Source: Alphaproteobacteria bacterium
GTDB taxonomy: Bacteria > Pseudomonadota > Alphaproteobacteria > Micropepsales > Micropepsaceae
Direction of reading: 5' to 3'
NCBI GenBank assembly: GCA_028865545.1
Contig: JAGWJY010000001.1
Location: 62,001-126,000 of the forward strand
Length of the DNA: 64,000 nucleotides
Both the position numbers and the translations under genes were made by a program. Positions 20,339 through 30,694 of this stretch are shown here, piece by piece. The notes beneath the pieces are model-generated. The model did not search any database and was not told the origin of the DNA. It saw only the letters and a list, made by a program, of their open reading frames with translations. Numbering within the stretch: position 1 is the stretch's first letter; each line of letters starts with the position of its first letter.

Positions 20339-20391
20339 GGCGCTGATATAATGCTTCTGTCAGATTGTCACAAAGTCAGGGCGAGGGCGCC

Positions 20392-21462
20392 ATGCTGATC
20401 TTCAGGCAATTGTTCGATTCCGCATCGTCGACCTACACCTATCTTCTGGGCGACAGCCAGAGCCGCGAAGCGTTGCTGATCGATCCCGTCTTCGAACAGG
20501 TGCGCCGCGACGGCGCACTGGTCGAGGAACTCGGGCTTATGCTGACGACGACGCTCGATACCCATGTTCATGCCGATCATGTGACTGGCGCCTGGCTACT
20601 CAAGCAGCGCACCGGCAGCGCCATCGCCTTGTCGCGGGAAGCCGGGGCGCAGGGCGCTGATCGCCATCTGGCGCATGGCGATAAGATCCCGTTCGGCAGC
20701 CGCTATCTCCAGGTGCGCGCCACGCCGGGGCACACCAATGGCTGCCTGAGCTTCGTCCTCGATAACGAGACGCTGGCCTTCACCGGCGATTGCCTGCTGA
20801 TCCGCGGCTGCGGCCGCACCGATTTCCAACAAGGCAGCGCGCACACGATGTTTGCCTCGATCAAAAGCCAGATTTTCACGCTGCCCGACGAGTGCCTGCT
20901 TTATCCCGCGCATGACTATCGCGGCCTGACGGCGACGAGCGTGGCGGAGGAGCGCCGCTACAATCCGCGGCTGGGCGGGCAATTGAGCGAAGAGGATTTC
21001 GCGCTCTACATGAACAATCTCCATCTGCCGCATCCCAAGAAGATGGACGCCGCGGTTCCGGCCAACCTCAAATGCGGCCGACCGGAGGGCGATGTGCCTT
21101 CCACTGATCCCGATTGGGCGCCGCTCACCTACACCTTCGCGGGCGTGTGGGAGGTGCAACCGCACTGGCTCGAAGAGAACTCCGCATCGGTGCAGGTGCT
21201 TGACGTGCGCGAGCGCGAGGAATTCGACGGCCCGCTCGGGCACATTGCCGGCGCGATGCTGGTGCCGCTTGGCACATTGAAAGAGTCTCTTGCGGCGTTC
21301 GACAGAGAACGGCCCATCGTGGCGGTGTGCCGCGCGGGCGGCCGATCGGCTCAGGCGACGAACGTCCTGGTTCAAGCGGGCTTTGCCAAGGTTGCCAATC
21401 TTTCCGGCGGAATGCTGCGCTGGCGGGCCGAAGGCCGTACCGTCGTCGGCGGGAGCGTGTAG
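20392..21462 (+). CDS. ETHE1-like persulfide dioxygenase (MBL fold) fused to C-terminal rhodanese domain
   Basis: THVHADHVTGAWLLKQRTGSAIALS; ATPGHTNGCLSFVLDN; FTGDCLLIRGCGRTDFQQGS; C-terminal VLDVREREEFDGPLGHIAGA..VAVCRAGGRSAQAT. Confidence 0.88.
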   Translation: MLIFRQLFDSASSTYTYLLGDSQSREALLIDPVFEQVRRDGALVEELGLMLTTTLDTHVHADHVTGAWLLKQRTGSAIALSREAGAQGADRHLAHGDKIPFGSRYLQVRATPGHTNGCLSFVLDNETLAFTGDCLLIRGCGRTDFQQGSAHTMFASIKSQIFTLPDECLLYPAHDYRGLTATSVAEERRYNPRLGGQLSEEDFALYMNNLHLPHPKKMDAAVPANLKCGRPEGDVPSTDPDWAPLTYTFAGVWEVQPHWLEENSASVQVLDVREREEFDGPLGHIAGAMLVPLGTLKESLAAFDRERPIVAVCRAGGRSAQATNVLVQAGFAKVANLSGGMLRWRAEGRTVVGGSV

Positions 21463-21507
21463 CGACCCGCGCAGCGCTTCCAGGCAAATCGACGTTCGAG
21501 GCCCTGC

Positions 21508-22902
21508 TTACGCGGCCACCGAGGCGGAGCCGCCGGCGTCGGCGATGGCCATGCAGCGCAAGGCGGGAAACGCAATTTTGACGGCGGTCCCCTTGCCCGG
21601 TTCGCTGCTGATGGAAAATTCCGCGCCATGCAATTCGGCGAGCCGTTTGCAGATGGGAAGGCCGAGACCCGTGCCTTCGGTCTCACGCTTCAGCGGGCTC
21701 GCAATGCGGCCAAAAGGCTGCAAGGCGAGCGGGATGTCCTCCGCCTTCATGCCGATACCGGTGTCGCGGACGACCAGATCAATTCCGCCATCCACCGCGA
21801 GGGAAGCCTCAATCGAAACATTTTTGTCTGGCGGGGTGAATTTGATCGCGTTATCGACGAGATTGAACAACAGCTGACGAATCTTTCCCTCGTCGGCACG
21901 CAGCAGCGGCAGGCGAGGCGGGATCGCGACGTCCAGCGTCAGCGCAGCCTCCCGTGCCGCAGGCGCCATGACATCGAGACAGGTATTGGCAACCGCGGAA
22001 AGGTCCACGTCGCTTTCGTTCATTTCCAGCTTGCCGGCTTCACCTTGAGACAGTTGGAGAATTTCGACGATAAGCGTCAGAAGATGGCGCCCGCTGGTAT
22101 GCACGTGCCCGGCATATTCCCTGTACCGGTCGTTGCCGAGGGGGCCGAAAAGTTGTTCGCGTATCGCTTCCGAAAAGCCCAGGATCGCGTTCAACGGAGT
22201 CCGCAATTCGTGGCTCAGCTGGGCGAGCGTGGACCATTTCTCCGTTCGCGCGTTGTCGCGCTCGATGCGGGCCTGTGTCAGCGAATCTTGCAGCGTTTCA
22301 TTGTCGACCTGAAGTTCGATGGTCCGCCCTATCGATATGGACAGATTTGTCGCGGCGAGCCCAAGACCGGGAAGATAGAGCAGCATCAATCCGCCGTTCG
22401 CCGCAATGTAATAGTTCGGGTGCATGAGCGAAACGATTGCGAGCGGCGCGATGAACGGGATGGCGTAGGCAAGAAACGCGGGCGGATAGGGCGCATATGT
22501 CATCAAGGCGCCGGCGGTCATGCCCGCTGCCACGAGCATCATGAGAACGAATTGGCTCGTTTGGCCCCAGATGGGAAAGGCGACGCAGAGACCGCCCCAA
22601 ATCAGTCCGGATGTGAACGACCCGATACAGAAGTAGCGCGCCCATCTCGTACCACACTGAGCGGCCGCAGCGTTCTGCTTAAAGCGCCGGTGAAGCAGTG
22701 TGCGGAGTCCGGCAACCAAAGCGGTCGCGGCAAGCCAGCCGGTAAGAAGCGGATGCGGGAACGAGCCCCATAGGAGCAGGGCAACAACGGCTGCGACCGC
22801 GAGATTGGCCGGGGCCGCGAAGCGCGCGCGATAAAGCAGCCGGAGCTTCTCGGCCAATATCCGATCCGAGCGGTCTTCTACGGCCAGGGGTGGCATGATC
22901 AT
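21508..22902 (-). CDS. Membrane-associated sensor histidine kinase
   Basis: LAQLSHELRTPLNAILGFSEAIREQLFGPLG; LVDNAIKFTPP; GTGLGLPICKRLAELHG. Confidence 0.92.
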   Translation of the reverse strand: MIMPPLAVEDRSDRILAEKLRLLYRARFAAPANLAVAAVVALLLWGSFPHPLLTGWLAATALVAGLRTLLHRRFKQNAAAAQCGTRWARYFCIGSFTSGLIWGGLCVAFPIWGQTSQFVLMMLVAAGMTAGALMTYAPYPPAFLAYAIPFIAPLAIVSLMHPNYYIAANGGLMLLYLPGLGLAATNLSISIGRTIELQVDNETLQDSLTQARIERDNARTEKWSTLAQLSHELRTPLNAILGFSEAIREQLFGPLGNDRYREYAGHVHTSGRHLLTLIVEILQLSQGEAGKLEMNESDVDLSAVANTCLDVMAPAAREAALTLDVAIPPRLPLLRADEGKIRQLLFNLVDNAIKFTPPDKNVSIEASLAVDGGIDLVVRDTGIGMKAEDIPLALQPFGRIASPLKRETEGTGLGLPICKRLAELHGAEFSISSEPGKGTAVKIAFPALRCMAIADAGGSASVAA

Positions 22903-23033
22903 GCGTCACTCCGGCGTGGAGCGCGGAGGCGCACACGCAAAACTGCTACTTAGAGTACGCATTCGATGTTTAATGCACGGTAAATGATACGTTTGCCGTG
23001 CCTGGCCGGCCGTGCGGCGTTAGCGGCGAGGCG

Positions 23034-23438
23034 TTAAGGCCGCTCCCGTTCTATCTCGACCCCGGCGGATTCCGCGCCAGGGAGAGCGTGCAGTTTTTCG
23101 ACGCGCACGCGGGCGCGCTTGACCCTTATGTCCTCGAAGCAGAGTGCGGCAATACGCTCCGCCATGGTTTCCGCCAGATTGATATGGCCCTTGCCGACCA
23201 GGCCTCGGATCTTCTTGGTGATGGCTTCGTAATCGACGACCTTTTCGAGGCGATCTTCGAGCACCACGGCGTCTTCCACCGCCAGGTCCACGTTGATGCG
23301 CACCGGCTGAAGCTTGCCCTTCTCGTGACCGTGGATACCGATCTGCGCCAGCAATTCGAGATCACGGATGAAGACGTGACGGATCGCCTGCGCCGAATCG
23401 GCGATGTGGAGGGGCTGCACGTTGCTCGGTGTGCTCAT
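23034..23438 (-). CDS. folB: Dihydroneopterin aldolase
   Basis: HVFIRDLELLAQIGIHGHEKGKLQPVRINVDLAVEDAV...YEAITKKIRGLVGKGHINLAETMAERIA. Confidence 0.9.
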   Translation of the reverse strand: MSTPSNVQPLHIADSAQAIRHVFIRDLELLAQIGIHGHEKGKLQPVRINVDLAVEDAVVLEDRLEKVVDYEAITKKIRGLVGKGHINLAETMAERIAALCFEDIRVKRARVRVEKLHALPGAESAGVEIERERP

Positions 23439-23440
23439 TT

Positions 23441-24202
23441 CTATTCCTTCACGCCGACATCGGGCGTCTGCCAGATCAGATGTTGTCCTCCGTCGACGGC
23501 GATCATTTGACCCGTAACGGCACTGGCTTCCAACAGATAGCGCACGCCGTCGCAAACGTCCTGAGGTTCGGCGCCGCGGCCCAAGACGGTGGCTTCGCGC
23601 TGACGGGCGAAATCGGCCTGGGACTGGCGCGCATTGATGATGGTGGGGCCGGGGCCCACGGCGTTGACCCGGACGCGCGGCGCCAGGGCCTGGGCCAGCG
23701 TCGTGGTCAGCCATTTCAGCCCGGCCTTGGACAGGCTGTAGGAGAGGAATTGCGGCGTCGGCTTCAGCACACGCTGATCGATGATGTTGACGATGGCGCC
23801 GTGCCCGTCGCGCGGCACCTGACGGGCGAAAGCCTGCGACAGCACGAAGGGCGCCCGCAGATTGGTTTCCATATGCGCGTCCCAGCTCTCACGGGTGACG
23901 CTGTACCAGCTGTCGTTCTCAAACAACGAAGCGCTGTTGACCAAGGCGGTGAGCGGGCCGATCTCCGCGGCCGCGCGCTCGACCAGCGCTGCCGTCTCGC
24001 TTTCGCGGCTGAGATCGGCTTTCAGCAGCGCCACTTTTACACCGTTGGTTGCCGCATCGGCCGCCGTGGCGCGCGCTTCCTTCTCCGAGGCATGGTAGTG
24101 GAGCGCGATTGTCCAGCCGTGACGTGCCAGGTCCAGCACGATGGCGCGACCCAGCCTTTTCGCGGCGCCGGTGACGAGAACGGTTTTGGCTTGCGTGGTC
24201 AT
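23441..24202 (-). CDS. SDR-family oxidoreductase (pteridine-reductase/FolM-like by context)
   Basis: VLVTGAAKRLGRAIVLDLARHGWTIALHYHASEKEA; YSLSKAGLKWLTTTLAQALAPRVRVNAVGPG; adjacent to folB. Confidence 0.85.
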   Translation of the reverse strand: MTTQAKTVLVTGAAKRLGRAIVLDLARHGWTIALHYHASEKEARATAADAATNGVKVALLKADLSRESETAALVERAAAEIGPLTALVNSASLFENDSWYSVTRESWDAHMETNLRAPFVLSQAFARQVPRDGHGAIVNIIDQRVLKPTPQFLSYSLSKAGLKWLTTTLAQALAPRVRVNAVGPGPTIINARQSQADFARQREATVLGRGAEPQDVCDGVRYLLEASAVTGQMIAVDGGQHLIWQTPDVGVKE

Positions 24203-24256
24203 GGAAAGAGATTAGCGAATCTTTGTCGCCTTGACCTCTCCTTTGTGGGACTGCGC

Positions 24257-25285
24257 CTAGCCGAGAAATCCGACCAGCCGCTTCACGTCCGCCAGAACCG
24301 GTTCCGCAATGGCACTGGCACGTGCCGCGCCGTCCGCCAGGACACGATCGATTTCATCGGGATCGGTCAGCAGCCGGCGCATCTCGGCGGCGATGGGCGT
24401 CAGTTTGGCCACCGCCAAGTCCGCCAGCGCATTCTTGAAGCCGGAGAATTGCTGTCCGGCATAGCGCGCGACCACCTGCGAGCGTGGTTCGTCGGCCAGC
24501 GCCGCATAGATATTAAAGAGGTTTTCCGCCTCGGGACGGCCTTCGAGCCCTTTTTCGGAATCCGGCAGCGGCGCGGGATCGGTCTTCGCTTTGCGGATCT
24601 TCTGGGCAATGGCATCGGCATCGTCGGTCAGGTTGATGCGCGAGTAATCGCTTTCGTCCGACTTCGACATTTTTTTGGCGCCGTCGCGCAGGCTCATGAC
24701 CCGCGTGCCCGGTCCGATGATCACCGGTTCGGGCAGCGGGAAGAAATCCGGCGCCGCAAAATCGTTGTTGAACTTCTGCGCGATATCGCGCGAAAGCTCC
24801 AGATGCTGTTTCTGGTCCTCGCCCACCGGCACATGCGTCGCCTTGTAGACCAGGATGTCGGCGGCCATCAGCACCGGATAGGTGTAGAGCCCGACCGAAG
24901 CGCGTTCCTTGTGCTTGCCGGATTTTTCCTTGAACTGCGTCATGCGATCGAGCCAGCCCAGCCGCGCCACGCAATTGAAGATCCAGGCGAGCTCGGCATG
25001 TGCCGGAACGCGGCTCTGGTTGAAGATCGGCGTCTTCTTCACGTCCACGCCCGCCGCGATATAGGCGGCCGCGACTTCGCGCGTAGACTGCGCCAGCTCG
25101 GCGGGACGGCCATAGCCGACGTCCTGGGTGATGGCGTGCATATCGACGACGCAGAACAGGCACGGCATCTCGTTCTGCATCCGCACCCAGTTCTTGAGCG
25201 CGCCGAGATAATTTCCCAGATGCAGGGTGTTGGTTGGCTGCATGCCGGAGAGGACGAGTTGCTGATGCTTCGGCGTGTCGGTCAT
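24257..25285 (-). CDS. trpS: Tryptophan--tRNA ligase
   Basis: [40 protein letters not shown] (KMSKS). Confidence 0.97.
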   Translation of the reverse strand: MTDTPKHQQLVLSGMQPTNTLHLGNYLGALKNWVRMQNEMPCLFCVVDMHAITQDVGYGRPAELAQSTREVAAAYIAAGVDVKKTPIFNQSRVPAHAELAWIFNCVARLGWLDRMTQFKEKSGKHKERASVGLYTYPVLMAADILVYKATHVPVGEDQKQHLELSRDIAQKFNNDFAAPDFFPLPEPVIIGPGTRVMSLRDGAKKMSKSDESDYSRINLTDDADAIAQKIRKAKTDPAPLPDSEKGLEGRPEAENLFNIYAALADEPRSQVVARYAGQQFSGFKNALADLAVAKLTPIAAEMRRLLTDPDEIDRVLADGAARASAIAEPVLADVKRLVGFLG

Positions 25286-25470
25286 GGAGAGGTCCCGGAT
25301 GAGGGGCCGGGTTATGCCGCGAAGCGCCCGCGCCCGCAAGCAGCAGCGGCCACGGCTGGAGCGTCTTCGACGCGCGTCTGAGGCAGAATAGCGCGGGCTT
25401 TTCCTATATTATTGCCCCATGACGCCGGCCGCAGGCCTACAATTCCGCGTTCCCAGCGGGGAGGGCGCCG

Positions 25471-26280
25471 ATGATGAAACACACAGTTCTAAGCGCGGCC
25501 GTTGCGATTGGGCTCGCGAGCATTTTTCAGCAAGCTTACGCCGACCCCGCGGGGGCTTCCGCAGCCCAGACAACCGCGGAGCAGCCCTGGGCGACGGCAC
25601 AGACCATACTCGATGCCACCAAGGCCGATCTGCAGACAGGCGGTCTCCTTGCGGTTGGCGCCCATGTTGCGGACCTCGAACATGCGCTGGCGGACGCCAA
25701 GCAGCCCGCTGCCAGCTCGGGAGCCGACACGGTGTATGTGCTCACGGACGGTCCGACCGAGACCCTGTTAGCCTTGGCGGCCGCGGCGTCTGACAAAAAT
25801 GCTCCGGCAGGACGGAAGGTCGTGGCTTTGAACAATCCCTATCCGGCGATCAGCCTGTATCTCGGTTCCTACTACAACGAGATCGGCAAACCGGAGGAAG
25901 CGTTGCGAGTTCTGGACGCCGGCCTAACGCTGGAGAACTCGACGCTCGGTTTGCATCAGCCGCTTTTGATCAGCGAACGAGGCGCCGCCCTGGCCTCGAT
26001 GAAACGCTGGCCGGATGCGCTTGCGGACTACGACAAGGGCTTGGCTCTCGCGGGCCTCGCAGACAGCGCCCGCGCGCGTCTATACCGCGGTCGGGGCTTC
26101 GCGTTGACGGAACTTGGGCGCCTTGATGAAGCGGAGCAAGCATACCGCGACTCGCTCAAGCTGGCTCCCGGCAACGCGATCGCGCAGCAAGAACTGGATT
26201 ATATCGCCCATCTGCGCGCCGGCGGCGCCGCCGAACCAACGGGCATCACCATGCCGCAGCCCGCGCCGAAATCGCAGTAG
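25471..26280 (+). CDS. Secreted tetratricopeptide-repeat protein
   Basis: Signal peptide MKHTVLSAAVAIGLASIFQQAYA; TPR-like helices YRGRGFALTELGRLDEAEQAYRDSLKLAPGNA. Confidence 0.8.
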   Translation: MMKHTVLSAAVAIGLASIFQQAYADPAGASAAQTTAEQPWATAQTILDATKADLQTGGLLAVGAHVADLEHALADAKQPAASSGADTVYVLTDGPTETLLALAAAASDKNAPAGRKVVALNNPYPAISLYLGSYYNEIGKPEEALRVLDAGLTLENSTLGLHQPLLISERGAALASMKRWPDALADYDKGLALAGLADSARARLYRGRGFALTELGRLDEAEQAYRDSLKLAPGNAIAQQELDYIAHLRAGGAAEPTGITMPQPAPKSQ

Positions 26281-26281
26281 A

Positions 26282-29050
26282 TCAAACCCTGACTGCTTCG
26301 GCGGCGTCCGCCTCTTCGCCTTCCAGCGCCTTCAGCAAGCGCGCCTCGACGGCCTTCAAGCGGTCGGGATGGATGATCTTGTGGCCGAAGCCGTCCCGCA
26401 CGTAGAAAACGTCGACGACGCGTTCGCCATAGGTGGCGATCATGGCCGACGAGATTGACAGACCCGATTCGAACAGCGCCGTGGTCACGTCGTAAAGGAA
26501 GCCCAGCCGGTCCGGGCCGCGCACCTCGATTACGGTGGCGGTGGTGGACGCGTCGTTGTCGAAATTCACGCGTGCACTGACCTTGAAGGCGCTGGCGCGG
26601 CTCTTGATCGGGCGTTTGGCGATCATCCGCCGAGGTATGAGTATGCCGGTCAGCGTCTTTTCGATCGTCTGGCGCAGACGCGCGATACGAGCGTTGTCGC
26701 CGAACGGCCCGCCTTCGGCGTCCTGTACCGAAAACACGTCCAGCGCGAAGCCGTCCGAGGTGGTGAAGACCTTGGCATCCACGATCGATCCGCCGGAGAC
26801 GGCAATGGCGCCGGCGAACTGTGCGAACAGACCCGGGTGATCCGGCGTATAGACGGTGATTTCGCTGACAGACCGGAAGTTGTTGCTCACCGCGGCGAGC
26901 GACAGAAGTTCACCCTGGGCATCGGCTTCGGTGATCATCCTGGCATGGCGCTCATGCGTTTCGGAATCGAGCGCGAGCCAATAGGCGTCGTAGTGGCGCG
27001 ACAAGGCGCGCTCGCGCGCGTCTTCCGGCAGATCGGCAATGCGCTGGGCCAATGCTTCCTTGGCTTCCTCAACGCGCGCGCTGCGCGCCCGTATCGTGTC
27101 GCCGCCCGACATCACGGTCTCGGCCTCGAAATAGAGTTCGCGCAGCAGCTGGCCTTTCCAGCCGTTCCACACACCCGGTCCGACCGCACGGATGTCGGCC
27201 ACGGTCAGCACCAGCAGCAGGCGCAGCATCTCAGGCGACTGCACGATGGCGACGAAATCGCGCACCGTCTTGGGATCGGAGACGTCGCGGCGTTGCGCCG
27301 TGTCGCTCATGATCAGGTGGTTTTCCACCAGCCAGGCGACGGCACTCGTATCCTCGGCCGACAGCCCCAGGCGCGGGCACAGGCTCTCCGCAATTGCGGC
27401 GCCGACGTCGGAATGGTCGCCTGGCAGGCCCTTGGCGATGTCATGCAGCAGCATCGCGCAGTAGAGGACTTCGCGCGTCTTGATCCGTTTGACGATGTCG
27501 CTGGCCAGCGGATGCTCGTTTGCCAGTTCGCCGCGCTCGATCGACGCGACGTTGCCCACGGCGCGGATCAAATGTTCGTCCACCGTATAGTGGTGGTACA
27601 TGTTGAACTGCATGAGGGCGACGACGCGCCCGAACTCCGGCACGAATTTTCCGAAGACGCCGGCCTCGTTCATCAGCCGCAACGCGCGTTCCGGATCGCT
27701 GTGCGAGGACAGGATTTCCAGGAACAGCTTGTTGGCCTCGGGGCTGGCGCGCAACTCGTCGTCTATCAGATCCAGCGAGCGGGTGATGGTACGCAGCGCA
27801 TCGGGATGGACGTCGATGCTTTTGACGTCGGCAATGTGAAAGATGCGGATGAAGTTGACCGGGTCGCGCTTGAAGGCGCCGGGACGCGCGTTCAACCTTC
27901 CCGTATCGACAAAGAAATCGTCATCCTTGCTACGCGGCTTGAGGAAGCCGGGCAGAATGCTCGCCAGCGAGGCGCGGCGCTTCTTGTTCTGCACTTCCAG
28001 CGCGGCGCAGAAGATGCGCGTCAGATCTCCCACATCCTTGGCGACCAGGAAGTAGGCGCGCATGAATTTTTCTACGGCATGGCGCGGCGTGTCATCGGTG
28101 AAGCCGAGCTGGGCGGCGAGCTCCGGCTGCGCGTCGAAAGACAGGCGCTCCTCGGCGCGGCCGGCCAGGTAGTGCAGCCGCACGCGCACGTCCCACAGGA
28201 AAGCTTCGGCCTTCTGGAAGGTCTTGTACTCGTCCTTGGTGAAGACGTTGTTCTGAACGAGATCACCCGTGTCGTAGACGCGGTAGAGATACTTGCCGAT
28301 CCAGTAGAGTGTCTGCAGATCGCGCAGCCCCCCTTTACCTTCCTTGATGTTCGGCTCGACCAGATAGCGGCTCTCGCCCTGATGATGATGACGGTCGTCG
28401 CGCTCCGCCAGCTTGGCTTCCACGAAGTCCTGGCCGGAGCCGGTGGCGATATCGGACCAGAACTTCTTGCGCAGCTCTTCATAGAGCGCCATGTCGCCGC
28501 ACAGATAGCGCGCTTCGAGCAAGGCCGTGCGGATGGTGATGTCCTGCTTGGCCAGCCGCACGCATTCCGGCAGCGAGCGCGTAGCATGGCCGACCTTCAG
28601 CCCCAGGTCCCACAACATGTAGAGGATGAATTCGATGACGCTCTCGTCCCAGGCCGTTTGTTTGTAGGGACGCACGAACAGCAGATCGACGTCGGAGCCG
28701 GGGGCGAGTTCGCCGCGGCCATAGCCGCCTGTCGCCACGATGGTGATGTGTTCGGCCTTGGTCGGGTTCTTGGCGGGATAGAAATGCTTGACGGCGAAAT
28801 CGTAGATCACCTGGATGACACCGTCCTGGGTCGCCGACAGCGCCCGGGCCGCGATGATGCCGGGTAGATTTTCGGCCAGCACCTGGTGCTTGACGCGCTC
28901 GCGCGCGTCCAGGAATGCGGTCTTGATCTGGGTGAGCGCTTCTTTGCGCAGATCGGCGGGATCGCGGGTTTGCCCGGCCAGCGCCTTCAAGCTGCTCCGC
29001 AACGCCTTGGCGTCAAGTTGAAGCCCGCGCGGCGGCCCTTCATATCCCAA
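26282..29050 (-). CDS. glnD: [Protein-PII] uridylyltransferase
   Basis: ATGGYGRGELAPGSDVDLLFV nucleotidyltransferase, HD domain LLHDIAKGLPGDHSDVGA, two ACT domains. Confidence 0.97.
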   Translation of the reverse strand: MGYEGPPRGLQLDAKALRSSLKALAGQTRDPADLRKEALTQIKTAFLDARERVKHQVLAENLPGIIAARALSATQDGVIQVIYDFAVKHFYPAKNPTKAEHITIVATGGYGRGELAPGSDVDLLFVRPYKQTAWDESVIEFILYMLWDLGLKVGHATRSLPECVRLAKQDITIRTALLEARYLCGDMALYEELRKKFWSDIATGSGQDFVEAKLAERDDRHHHQGESRYLVEPNIKEGKGGLRDLQTLYWIGKYLYRVYDTGDLVQNNVFTKDEYKTFQKAEAFLWDVRVRLHYLAGRAEERLSFDAQPELAAQLGFTDDTPRHAVEKFMRAYFLVAKDVGDLTRIFCAALEVQNKKRRASLASILPGFLKPRSKDDDFFVDTGRLNARPGAFKRDPVNFIRIFHIADVKSIDVHPDALRTITRSLDLIDDELRASPEANKLFLEILSSHSDPERALRLMNEAGVFGKFVPEFGRVVALMQFNMYHHYTVDEHLIRAVGNVASIERGELANEHPLASDIVKRIKTREVLYCAMLLHDIAKGLPGDHSDVGAAIAESLCPRLGLSAEDTSAVAWLVENHLIMSDTAQRRDVSDPKTVRDFVAIVQSPEMLRLLLVLTVADIRAVGPGVWNGWKGQLLRELYFEAETVMSGGDTIRARSARVEEAKEALAQRIADLPEDARERALSRHYDAYWLALDSETHERHARMITEADAQGELLSLAAVSNNFRSVSEITVYTPDHPGLFAQFAGAIAVSGGSIVDAKVFTTSDGFALDVFSVQDAEGGPFGDNARIARLRQTIEKTLTGILIPRRMIAKRPIKSRASAFKVSARVNFDNDASTTATVIEVRGPDRLGFLYDVTTALFESGLSISSAMIATYGERVVDVFYVRDGFGHKIIHPDRLKAVEARLLKALEGEEADAAEAVRV

Positions 29051-29112
29051 TTACGTCACTCCCGTGCCCTGCTCATAGAAGTCTGGCCGGCCGCCAAACG
29101 CAAGTTGCACCT

Positions 29113-29436
29113 TCACTTTGGTGTGGTTTGCGCCTTCGCCCAGGCAAGGTAGTCGGCGCTGCCGCCGTCGATGGGCAGGATCAGGAAACACGGCACCGTG
29201 TAGGGGTGCAGCGGCCGGGCGGTTGCGATGGCCTGGTCGACCAGGGCGCGGCGCGTCTTGATGAAGGCGGCGACCTCCGGGCCGGTTTCCAGCTTGCCTT
29301 GCCATTCGTAGATGCTGGTCATCGGCGCGGAGAGATTTACGCACGCCGCGAGCCTCGCCTGCACCAGTGCCTCTGCGACGCGTCGGGCAGACGCCTCGTC
29401 GGGAAATGTCGAGTAGAGGAAGACAAATTCGGTCAT
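29113..29436 (-). CDS. cutA: Divalent-cation tolerance protein CutA
   Basis: MTEFVFLYSTFPDEASARRVAEALVQARLAACVNLSAPMTSIYEWQGKLETGPEVAAFIKT. Confidence 0.95.
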   Translation of the reverse strand: MTEFVFLYSTFPDEASARRVAEALVQARLAACVNLSAPMTSIYEWQGKLETGPEVAAFIKTRRALVDQAIATARPLHPYTVPCFLILPIDGGSADYLAWAKAQTTPK

Positions 29437-29474
29437 AACTGACAGTATAGGATAACTTTCTGGAGAAGGCGCAA

Positions 29475-30041
29475 ATGAAGAGGGGAATGCTGTTCGCGCT
29501 GCTTGTGAGCGTTGCGCTTGTCGGCAGCGCCGGGGCGGGCGACGATGGCGTCTGTACATTGACCGCTGCGGACCTGCTGGCAAACGCCAAGCTATCTTTC
29601 TGGAATTTTGACCAGACCGGCACGACGCCTTCGACAGCACGAGCCTTGGCGAATCGGAGCTGCTATTCAGAAGCCGCCGCCGCCACCGAAAATTTCATGC
29701 TTCTGCATGCGCCACTGAAGAACGGCGAACGCATCATTCTGCTGTTTCACGAGGGGCAGTATCGCGCCATGGCGGGCGAAGAACACGTTGCTGCCATGCT
29801 GATCGCCGCGTCGAAGGATCTGGGGCAGAAACCCAGTGACCCCTTAGACTGGAACACCTATGTCGATGGCACTTGGGCATTTTTGACGAATGATCGCTCC
29901 ATGCTTGATGCCGCCAGCGAAAAGTTGTCGGCGGAGCGGGGTAGAGGAAACATTATGAACGCCCGGGTGCTGCATGGTTTGCAGGCGTGTTTTGGACATC
30001 CCTACAAGGAGGCCTACAGCAGCAAGTGCTTTACCCATTGA
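29475..30041 (+). CDS. Hypothetical secreted protein
   Basis: MKRGMLFALLVSVALVGSAGAGDD signal peptide; no family recognised. Confidence 0.7.
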   Translation: MKRGMLFALLVSVALVGSAGAGDDGVCTLTAADLLANAKLSFWNFDQTGTTPSTARALANRSCYSEAAAATENFMLLHAPLKNGERIILLFHEGQYRAMAGEEHVAAMLIAASKDLGQKPSDPLDWNTYVDGTWAFLTNDRSMLDAASEKLSAERGRGNIMNARVLHGLQACFGHPYKEAYSSKCFTH

Positions 30042-30045
30042 CGCC

Positions 30046-30197
30046 ATAAAACAAGACAGCGCGATATTTCTCCCGCGACGCCTGCTTTACGCAGGTTCTT
30101 CGGCTCAGATGAGCTTCAGATTCACGGCCTTCGGGCCGCGCTTGTCGACCTCATCTGGGAAGGTCGAATAGAGGAAGACAAATTCGCTGTCAGCCAT
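30046..30197 (-). pseudogene. Chimeric relic: CutA N-terminus joined to CspA C-terminus plus csp terminator-like tail
   Basis: Minus-strand ORF 30197..30105 = MADSEFVFLYSTFPDEVDKRGPKAVNLKLI*; halves match cutA (MTEFVFLYSTFPDE) and csp (EADKRGPKAVNLKLV*) in this window. Confidence 0.85.
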
Positions 30198-30252
30198 CCC
30201 TGGCAATCCTTTGCGGCTTTGGCATCATAGCGCGGCATGGCTGGCAGGGAGA

Positions 30253-30639
30253 ATGGAAATGGCACGCATCACGGGGGTAGGCGGTATCTTCTTCACATCG
30301 CCCGATCCGAAGAACCTCTCGACTTGGTATCGCGAGGTGCTCGGGATTGAGGTTCAGGATTGGGGAGGTTCGCTTCTCCGCTATGACGCGCCGAACCATC
30401 CGCCCTTCGTCGCCTGGAACCCGTTCCCGGAGAAGGCCGATTACTTTGCGCCGTCCACGCGCCCGTTCATGATCAACTTTGCGGTCGACGACATGGACGG
30501 CTTCGTCTCGAGGGTCGAAGCCATGGGCGTGGCGATTTTCGCGCGTGACGATGAATCGCCTTACGGCCGCTTTGCATGGCTTCTCGACCCCGACGGCACG
30601 AAGATCGAATTGTGGCAGCCGAAGAAACCGGCCGCATAA
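30253..30639 (+). CDS. VOC (glyoxalase/bleomycin resistance) family protein
   Basis: MARITGVGGIFFTSPDPKNLSTWYREVLGIEVQDWGG...WLLDPDGTKIELWQPKK. Confidence 0.9.
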   Translation: MEMARITGVGGIFFTSPDPKNLSTWYREVLGIEVQDWGGSLLRYDAPNHPPFVAWNPFPEKADYFAPSTRPFMINFAVDDMDGFVSRVEAMGVAIFARDDESPYGRFAWLLDPDGTKIELWQPKKPAA

Positions 30640-30646
30640 AAACGAA

Positions 30647-30672
30647 ACGGCGCGGGATTGCTCCCGCGCCGT
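30647..30672. terminator. Bidirectional terminator between convergent VOC and csp genes
   Basis: ACGGCGCGGGA-TTGC-TCCCGCGCCGT perfect hairpin; A/T-rich flank on the VOC side (T-tract for csp). Confidence 0.85.
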
Positions 30673-30694
30673 CCGTTTACGCAAGTTCTTCGGC

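Noticed and set aside
18662-20398. Long plus-strand ORF (578 aa)
   Set aside because: Antisense to uvrC, which has clear GIY-YIG and UvrC motifs.
20392-21462. ETHE1-rhodanese fusion as a novel architecture
   Set aside because: Persulfide dioxygenase-rhodanese fusions are already described; not reported as new.
23429-25381. Plus-strand ORF (650 aa)
   Set aside because: Spans antisense of the SDR and trpS genes; no coding motif of its own.
26837-28867. Long plus-strand ORF (676 aa)
   Set aside because: Antisense shadow of glnD.
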